A stretch of DNA of 64,000 nt from Lentinula raphanica (lineage: Eukaryota; Basidiomycota; Agaricomycetes; Agaricales; Omphalotaceae), in the NCBI GenBank assembly GCA_027919835.1, contig JANVFP010000011.1, positions 682,001-746,000 of the forward strand. The letters run 5' to 3'. Below the pieces are notes generated by a model. It was not told the origin of the DNA and searched no databases. It saw only the letters and a list, made by a program, of their open reading frames with translations. The stretch's first letter is position 1. Each line of letters starts with the position of its first letter. This document shows, piece after piece, positions 57,598 through 64,000 of the stretch. The position numbers and the translations under genes were made by a program.

Positions 57598-60500
57598 TTA
57601 ATTTGGTGCGAAGAGTGCTGGATCCATTTTGATAGCCTCATATACATGGAATGTTCGCACATGTGTGGGCTCTGTGGCGCTATAATCAGGAGGAGCCATA
57701 CTTTCTCTTCTCTGACTGGAGCCTGAGACCGGTTCATGAGATGTAAAGCTGGGTAAATCTGAGGCGATGGTGTGTGTTTCGGATATGAAACTCTGTGGTC
57801 GTGTGCGCTCATGTGTATCGATGTGTTCGTGTGATATGGGAGTGCTCCGTCCAGGTGGAGAGGTTGAATATGACTCTTGGGGACGCATGGTCTGAGCGGA
57901 TCCAGGCCGGACGCTCTGAGAATCCTCCATAGGCCATGCAAAATGGTGTCGGAGTTCACTAAGATACGAGCATATCCGTTAGGAAACATCAAAAGCAACT
58001 AGATAGTGAGATTCTCACAAATCGTAGTCCCACATGGCCGAACGCGTATCGCTGGTGACTGAAGACAAGGAGTAGACAGAGATGTGGTCTGATTCTACCC
58101 TGCGATTCCCATTCCGGGAACCACGCTCGGTATTGACCGAAGTTGAAGATGACGAACTGAGCGGCATCGATAAGGTGTTCATTATCGTGGGCATTGGTGG
58201 ATTGAGACGTGAGCTCATGAAGCTTGAGAATATAGTCAGATCCATTCATTGGACGAAAAGAGAAAAGATAAGGTCTCACCTTTCGTACTCCCACATAGCC
58301 TCCAAGAACGTATCATCCTCCGTGTCAATATCCAACGTTTCCGAAGCATACTCGGACAAGGCCGCTTTGGAAGATATGAGCGTCCTGGGATGCTTCAGTG
58401 CATGTGCTTGCAATTCCGTGTGGGACATGGGAAGTAAGGTAGATGGCCATAGCACCAATCCTGGTGAAAGTTCGAAAAGATCGTCATGGCCCGTTTCGCC
58501 ACGAGTTCGGGAACTGGAGCCCGGCGTACTCGAAGTGGTTGGTTGTGTTGTTTCGGATGGTCTTCCTTTCAAATCAGTGGTAGGAAACGCGTTCGAAGGA
58601 GAAATAGGTCTCGCATCTGGATGTGCAATGGTAAGATGCATAGTCCTAACCTCCCTAGAATGACCGAAAATTTGGGACAGCATCTCCTGGATGAACTCGG
58701 AGGGACATAAGTGAATACCAAAACGGAAATTCATCATATGTTCGAAGAGCGACTCCAGCTCCTGCGAAGCATCCACTTGTTCTGACCAGTACTGGAACTC
58801 GACGTTGGGTACGGCGACAGCAGAAGTGGAGGTTGGAGCAACCGTTGGAGAAGGTCGGGATGGTAATCTTGCATTCGAAGATGAACCTCGTCTAGCTCGA
58901 TTACCGTTCAACGTAGCTGTATCCGAAACATCGCCATCATCATCTGCTCCGTATATGTTGTTGTACGTTTGGGAGTCATCCAACTCCTGCGGTGACGGCC
59001 TCTCTCCTTGTTGAATGGCAGTCGTGGGTGATGGAGAGGGCACTGGTTTCCCGTAGGGAAAGAAAATATGATCATCGATCAACTCCAATCGTCCTCCAAT
59101 CGTCAACACTCGACAGACTTCTCCCAAAACATATTCCCATTTGTCGTACGAGATTGAGTATGTCAGATTGGCCATTCGAATAAGGTCGAAAGACTGATCA
59201 GGAAAAGGAAGTGGTTGTTTCAAACTACAGTCAAATAGCTCAGTTGAGATTTCAACAAGGCATTGGGGAGCCACTCACAAATTACTCCGAACGAACTTGA
59301 TATTCTCAGCAACACCGTTCTTCACAGCTAGGGGACGGAGGACTTTCATAGTATCTGCGATATCCACACCGGTGAACTGGGTTCCATAACCTTTCCAATG
59401 GATCGCGGCCTCCAATATCCAATGTCCTTGACCCGAACCAAGATCCAGGACAGAAGATGGAGGGTCATTCCCAAAATGGCAAAATGAAGGTGTATCAGTC
59501 GAATTAAGGCGACGGAGGAGATTGTAAGTCGCTTTGTCACTGTTAATCAAAGATCAAAGAAAACAATCAGTTCGTCGAGATCTTCGAGCTTGTAACAATG
59601 ATTTCAGGAGACGAGTTACCTGTCAAGTAACGCCGAATCATATGGATCAAGAGGATATATCCCAAGCTTGGAGGGTATTCGGACTGGTTCATTGTCATGT
59701 TCCGGTGAATAAAGTTCTCCAAACTCGGCTGCGGTAGGTGTCGGTGTATCAGGATTATTCTGCTCCACTGAACCGTTGTACTGAGATGACTCTGGTATAG
59801 CGGGAAACTGAGGAGCCTTCGAGCTGCTCTTCTTCTTCCGGTTGAGAGAGATACCCATGAACTTTTGTGCGCTTCTATCCACCTCGGTCTCGAAATTACT
59901 CGAAAGTTTCTTCTTCTGTTTGAACTTTCGCGGTCCAGCGTTAGGGTGAGCACGAGATCTGGCAGTAGGGAAGACAAAGCCCGGGTCCGAACTCTTCAGA
60001 GACGAACCAGAAGAACTGCCCCTTGAACCGAACGAATGGGGAGATCTTAATGAAGGTGTTGATATGGAAGATGGTCCAATCATTGACAATCGTAACCCTG
60101 CGGAAGTAGCCCGAGTAGGAATACGATAGCTCGAGCTTTGTGCGTTGTAGTCACCTTCGTCGGGTATTGCATCCATCCCTGTACCTTTGTTCTTTCTGTT
60201 CTTGAACTTAAACTTCGGTCCACCAGGAGACGGTCGTCCCACAGATCGAGACGAAGGATAGATAAAACCAGGATTGCTCCTGTTAGGCGATGGAGACGGT
60301 CGTTCCAACTCTCCACTCGAACCAGAGGAGCTAGAAAAGATGGAAGCTGGAGTATTCACAGCTAGAGAGGTCGATGATCCCACACCGAAAGACCTTGTCG
60401 ATGCGGAGTCCGAAGAAGACTCCGAAATGAGACTCGGCAACGTCGAATGAGCAGCACTGACCGGACTCAAGCTAAGTGGCGAAAGAGGATCAGCGTTGGA

Positions 60501-61147
60501 GTCTGGTGGAGAAGGATAGCCATGAGCATGTAGACCATGATTCGCTGTCTTTGAATGGGAAGAGGATGAAGAGGCCGCGATTGAGAGCATGGACGTGGGT
60601 GCAGAGCCATAACGCAAGGGGCCTGTCCCGAGCGGGGTTCTGTTTGAATGAGGAAAGGTGAGGGAGAAGGAGCTCTATCCAATAACACTGTACCCATAGA
60701 TGAATCAGATGATCTACTTCGGGAGTAAATGTCCTCCGCTGATTGAGGAGGAGAAGGATATGGATTGTATGCACGCGACGAATTGGGAGCTGTGTACGAC
60801 GAGGGAGGTGCCCTCGTGGGCCTAGATACGATTTCGCCGGACCCACGAGAATCAAGCGCATTGCTATCCGTTCGACGCCATTGAGTATCCGAACGAGGCT
60901 GAGAAGCTATTCTGGAAGAAACCAGAGAAAAGTCTTCAGCATCAGACGTATCTGAGAGATTGTATGGTTGTCTATATGGAGCTTGAGCTTGAATAGGACC
61001 TGATAGAGAAGAAGGTAAAGACGGTGGTGACGATGGTGATTTCGCGTCGGAAGAGGAGTTCTTCTTGAAAGGAGATTTGAACGAGGAGGGTTTCTGTGGC
61101 TTTGGTTGCTGTAATCGTTTCCTTCCCGCTGCGGTACGCGACGACAT
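57598..61147 (-). CDS. SAM-dependent methyltransferase with long disordered N-terminus
   Basis: The catalytic part is a class I methyltransferase: DKATYNLLRRLNSTDTPS, then motif I VLDLGSGQGHWILEAA, post-I FTGVDIAD, and motif III region QPLPFPDQSFDLIRMANLTY with VCRVLTIGGRLELIDD. It resembles the UMTA/LaeA-like fungal proteins, but the substrate is unknown. Before it lies a disordered, Ser/Pro-rich N-terminus of about 500 residues with several Lys/Arg clusters. A short basic motif is repeated twice there (about 60,201-60,275 and 59,907-59,987). A further disordered tail follows. An intron in the N-terminus (donor after SSMG, near 60,695) changes frame, so the two halves belong to one protein of roughly 1,050 residues. 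The start at 61147 is the first ATG. Confidence 0.85.
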
Positions 61148-61885
61148 TGCCCGAGCACGTTAACGCGAACGGCGACCGGCAAGCGATGTTGGTGGTACAA
61201 GACCAAAGAGGAGAATAAGTCGGCGCTAACGCTCGCGACGAAAAAGATTGGACGTGGAAATTCGGAGGTAGAAAGAAGTAAAGCGAGGAAGGGGGGCGAC
61301 CTGTTGTAGATAGGATATTCGACAAACCCGGTCGGAAGTTCCCGAATCATTCGACAGTCCCGGATTGCATGGCGTACAACTTTGGAGTCTATACATCGCC
61401 CTGTGAGTGGTTCAGCATCAGAGTCATATACAGGAATTTCTAAAGAGAACGTTCATTTCAATAATGTACGTCGAAAGAGATTGCTGTACGGGAAAGCAAT
61501 CAGCTGCAGATGTTATTTAATGACCGGAATCTAAACTCTTATCGTCCAATCCCGATGAGATACGGGAATCTCGAGACAGCAAGAGAACGGCTTCTAGTCT
61601 TGTAACACACTCGTTATTTCTGGGTGATATGTGCATTCTGTCCCATCATGCATCAGAGCTCACTTGAGTGGAAAGTTCTGGAGCAATGATACTAGGAATA
61701 AGTAGATCGACGAAACCTAGTATGAAAAGACACGCATACCGCCTTCTCCAAGATTGCCTTTCACCAATAGACAGCAGACCTTGATGCTGCGTCAAGTGAA
61801 GACTGATGTGCATGAAAGGTACCATCTGGATGCCAAGGTCAGGTTCAGGAGAGTGCTTTCTACGTCTGTGACAGACACTTGGAGG

Positions 61886-62391
61886 TTACTGGTTCGATGA
61901 GCACGAGTCACTGACTCTTGCTAAAACTCGTTTGTCTCGATGTCCTTCGAAATATGCAGTGGTAGCCTCACAATCATCCGAGGATCTTTTGGAGTAAACG
62001 CGAACGTCAGAATGTATAGCATGCGTTGTATGTCACACATTCAGATCTACGGGAACTCACAGGACATAGTTTGGGATAGCCATTTTGGATAGTGACAAGT
62101 GAACCGCCGATGATACTTCGCATCTAAGGTACAACATTTCTGACCAGCTTTCAATTTATCGTTTGCAGGTCCAGGAGGCTGTACAGGGAGTTAGAGCGTA
62201 TCGGAGCCGCAAGTTGAAGTTGTTCGTGGCTTGCAGAATATTCTAAAGCATCATAGGAAAGAAAGACGAAATGTTGCGGTGGGCGTTCAAGATGTTTGAA
62301 CCAAAGTAGAGGGAGGCCAGGCAGAACCAGACTATATGATCAGCTCTTCAATTTCGTCCAGCTCTTACCGCAGAGACTCGCGAAGGCCCAT
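61886..62391 (-). CDS. Candidate small gene, several short exons
   Basis: A spliced frame can be built on the minus strand: MGLRESLR from the ATG at 62391, an intron of 37 bases, LVLPGLPLLWFKHLERPPQH and onward, an intron of about 60 bases, then SKMAIPNYVL, an intron of about 70 bases, and SSDDCEATTAYFEGHRDKRV to a TAA at 61886-61888. All three junctions keep frame and use GT and AG ends, giving about 110 residues. The first intron is unusually short, no homology is recognised, and stop density is low in other frames as well. It may be an unrecognised secreted or lineage-specific protein, or chance. Confidence is low. Confidence 0.2.
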
Positions 62392-62677
62392 GGTTCTCGA
62401 GTGGCACAAATCACGTTCCTACGACGCTGTCGCAGTTTGTCAGAGCTATGAAATGATGATGCCGATGTCCTTTCAGAATCCGAGTTGTCAAAAGATATTC
62501 CGCATGAGCAGGAACATCATTGTTAATGCGATATGTTGCGAAGAACAAGACGATAGACGACGTTCTGCCTCAGAAGATAGGGTTTGAACATAAAGTTTGG
62601 TAACCGTATAGAGATGGAGAGTCGAAGGACCGGCGATGCTTCGGCCGATCAATCACCACATGGCATCTTTCCCATCA

Positions 62678-62744
62678 CTATCTTTTTTCCCACAACGATT
62701 TGACCTACAACGGATAGCATGAGATACCATTCATTCATCTATCT
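62678..62744. promoter_or_regulatory. Cluster of GATA-type sites before the ammonium transporter
   Basis: AGATAG occurs on the minus strand at 62678-62683 and 62739-62744, with GGATAG at 62712-62717 and GAGATA at 62721-62726 on the plus strand. Fungal ammonium transporters are usually induced under nitrogen limitation by AreA/Nit2 GATA factors, which bind such sites. Binding here is inferred. Confidence 0.4.
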
Positions 62745-62985
62745 TCCTTCGATGTACCATACAAGTAAATTTTTCATCATTCTCATTACTGAAGACTGAA
62801 CTTACAGGTGGCATGACACCGTGACTCTTCGAAATGCCGAGTCTGGATTCTCCCTTTACCAACGAACCTTAAAAGCCTGAAGCTATTCAATCTGGAATCC
62901 TCTTCACAACTTGTTTCTCATTCCCCTTCCCTTTCCCGTAACCAGTCGAGTGACGATACACAAGAGCTCTTAGAGCAGGAGCACC

Positions 62986-64000
62986 ATGGTAAACATCACT
63001 TATGATGCCTCCGGATCCATCGTGTGGCAGGATCCTGACACAGGCAAAATTTTCGTCTACAATCCTGGGGACATTGCATGGACTCTGGCTTCCATGGCGT
63101 AAGCTCTCTACTTCTCCAGATACAAGGCTCAGAACTATAATGTACTTGCGTCTCTAGCTTGGTATTTATCATGATTCCAGGTCTTGGATACTTCTATTCT
63201 GGCTTATTGAGGTATGATTTCTCGAGCGATAAGCATTCTCATACTTACCGTTTCTCAGGCGAAAAATGCGCTCTCAATGATCTATCTAAGCGTCATGACT
63301 ATAGCGGTCGTTTCATTCCAGGTAAATGATCCGTGCAAACATCGCAGGCTTATCATTGTTCTGACATCAATTTTCAGTGGTTTTTCTGGGGTTTCTCTCT
63401 GACTTTCAGCGACACTGGAAGCTCATTCATTGGAGACTTGAGTACGATACAATCCTAGACCTATGCAAGACGTGTTGCTTAGTATCATGACAGAGTACTT
63501 CGGTCTCAAAGGCGTTCTTGAAAAACCATCCATTGGCAGCGCTCGAGTTCCAAGTATTGTATTCTGCATTTATCAACTGATGTTCGCAGCCATTACGTGC
63601 GTGAATTCCTTCTCTCATCAAAGACACAGCCTGTGTTTACTCTGCATTTAGACCAATGCTAGCACTCGGAGGATTTGCCGATCGTGCTCATCTGGGTCCT
63701 TTGCTCGCCTTCGTCTTCGCCTGGTCAACCTTAGTATACGACCCTATCGCTTGCTGGACTTGGAATACAAACGGTATTGTCAAAGTCATCAATCACAATC
63801 CTGTTCAGTCTGACTAACCCGGGGGTATGTCACACAGGATGGAGCGCGAAGCACGGCTCATACGACTTTGCGGGAGGAACCCCGGTGCACATTTCCTCAG
63901 GCAGCGCTGCTCTTGCTATCTCGATCTATCTCGGTAAACGACGAGGATATGGAACAGAAGCGTTAGCGTACAAACCACATAACACTACTTTCGTGGTGCT
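62986..64000 (+). CDS. AMT1: Ammonium transporter (Amt/Mep family), 5' part
   Basis: The gene starts at 62986 (MVNITYDASGSIVWQDPD) and runs off the window. Several short introns are spliced without breaking frame. The Amt fold is clear: [36 protein letters not shown], then SVMTIAVVSFQWFFWGFSLTFS, the FCIYQLMFAAITPMLALGGFADR helix, the segment FAWSTLVYDPIACWTWN and DFAGGTPVHISSGSAALAISIYLGKRRGYG. These are the first half of the eleven-helix trimeric channel; Phe and His pore residues of the second half lie outside. Fungal Mep proteins carry ammonium for nitrogen uptake and in some cases signal filamentous growth. A GATA-site cluster upstream suggests nitrogen control. Family identification is firm; the protein is incomplete. 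Confidence 0.94.

Larger units (their letters stand above)
61148..62985. other. Large gap upstream of the ammonium transporter
   Basis: About 1.84 kb. The left end contains the promoter of the methyltransferase gene. The middle holds a weakly supported multi-exon frame described separately (61,886-62,391). The right end has GATA-type sites and the transporter promoter. No tRNA is convincing: a ggttcgatg string at 61,891 lacks a matching arm structure. Confidence 0.5.

Noticed and set aside
61886..61910. tRNA T-arm-like string (ggttcgatg)
   Set aside because: No acceptor stem or anticodon arm of the right spacing can be paired with it.

Overview
The window is nuclear DNA of a filamentous basidiomycete, most likely an Agaricomycete. 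Almost every gene is cut by many introns of about 45-65 bases with GT..AG ends, genes are packed on both strands with intergenic gaps often under 300 bases, and the protein set is fungal (VTC1, BNA6, ECM31, KRE9-like, DUF3433, two alpha-tubulins, a P450). It also keeps Gemin2, which was largely reduced in budding yeasts. I see no rRNA, tRNA, CRISPR array or intact transposon. All gene models were spliced by eye; exon edges are inferred from reading frame and splice signals.

Layout. 0-4.5 kb: LSM3 and U1-C start back to back, then VTC1 and SWC4. 4.9-13.4 kb: a minus-strand run of a DUF3433 membrane protein, glutaminyl-tRNA synthetase and an AAA+ ATPase. 13.6-22 kb: SEC10, a mitochondrial methylglutaconyl-CoA hydratase-like enzyme, a Ser/Thr-rich single-pass membrane protein and an unrecognised coiled-coil protein. 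22-25.7 kb: a cofactor block with an ACMSD-like decarboxylase facing BNA6 (quinolinate phosphoribosyltransferase) tail to tail, followed by ECM31 (pantothenate). 26-29.7 kb: a GPI-anchored KRE9-like protein, Gemin2 and a DUF3245-like protein. 29.7-37.7 kb is the least conserved part: a near-perfect hairpin, a P450, a small membrane protein, an Arg/Gly-rich basic protein, decayed coding-like DNA and a dual-specificity phosphatase. 37.7-50.1 kb: an ARF GTPase, SEC15, a glycerol-phosphatase-like HAD enzyme, CFT2 and a long HSL-type esterase. 50.6-61.1 kb: two tandem alpha-tubulin genes, RIX1 and a methyltransferase with a very long disordered N-terminus. The end holds a 1.8-kb gap and the start of an ammonium transporter that runs off the window.

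Common themes. RNA metabolism is well represented (LSM3, U1-C, Gemin2, CFT2, RIX1). SEC10 and SEC15, direct partners in the exocyst, lie about 22 kb apart, with ARF and tubulin genes also linked to traffic and hyphal growth. Most of the window is conserved housekeeping sequence. The most interesting signals are the ACMSD/BNA6 pair, the tubulin duplication with unequal intron content, the hairpin at 29.8 kb, the repeated basic motif in the methyltransferase tail, tiny exons in U1-C and ARF, and hidden or decayed coding sequence in the large gaps.
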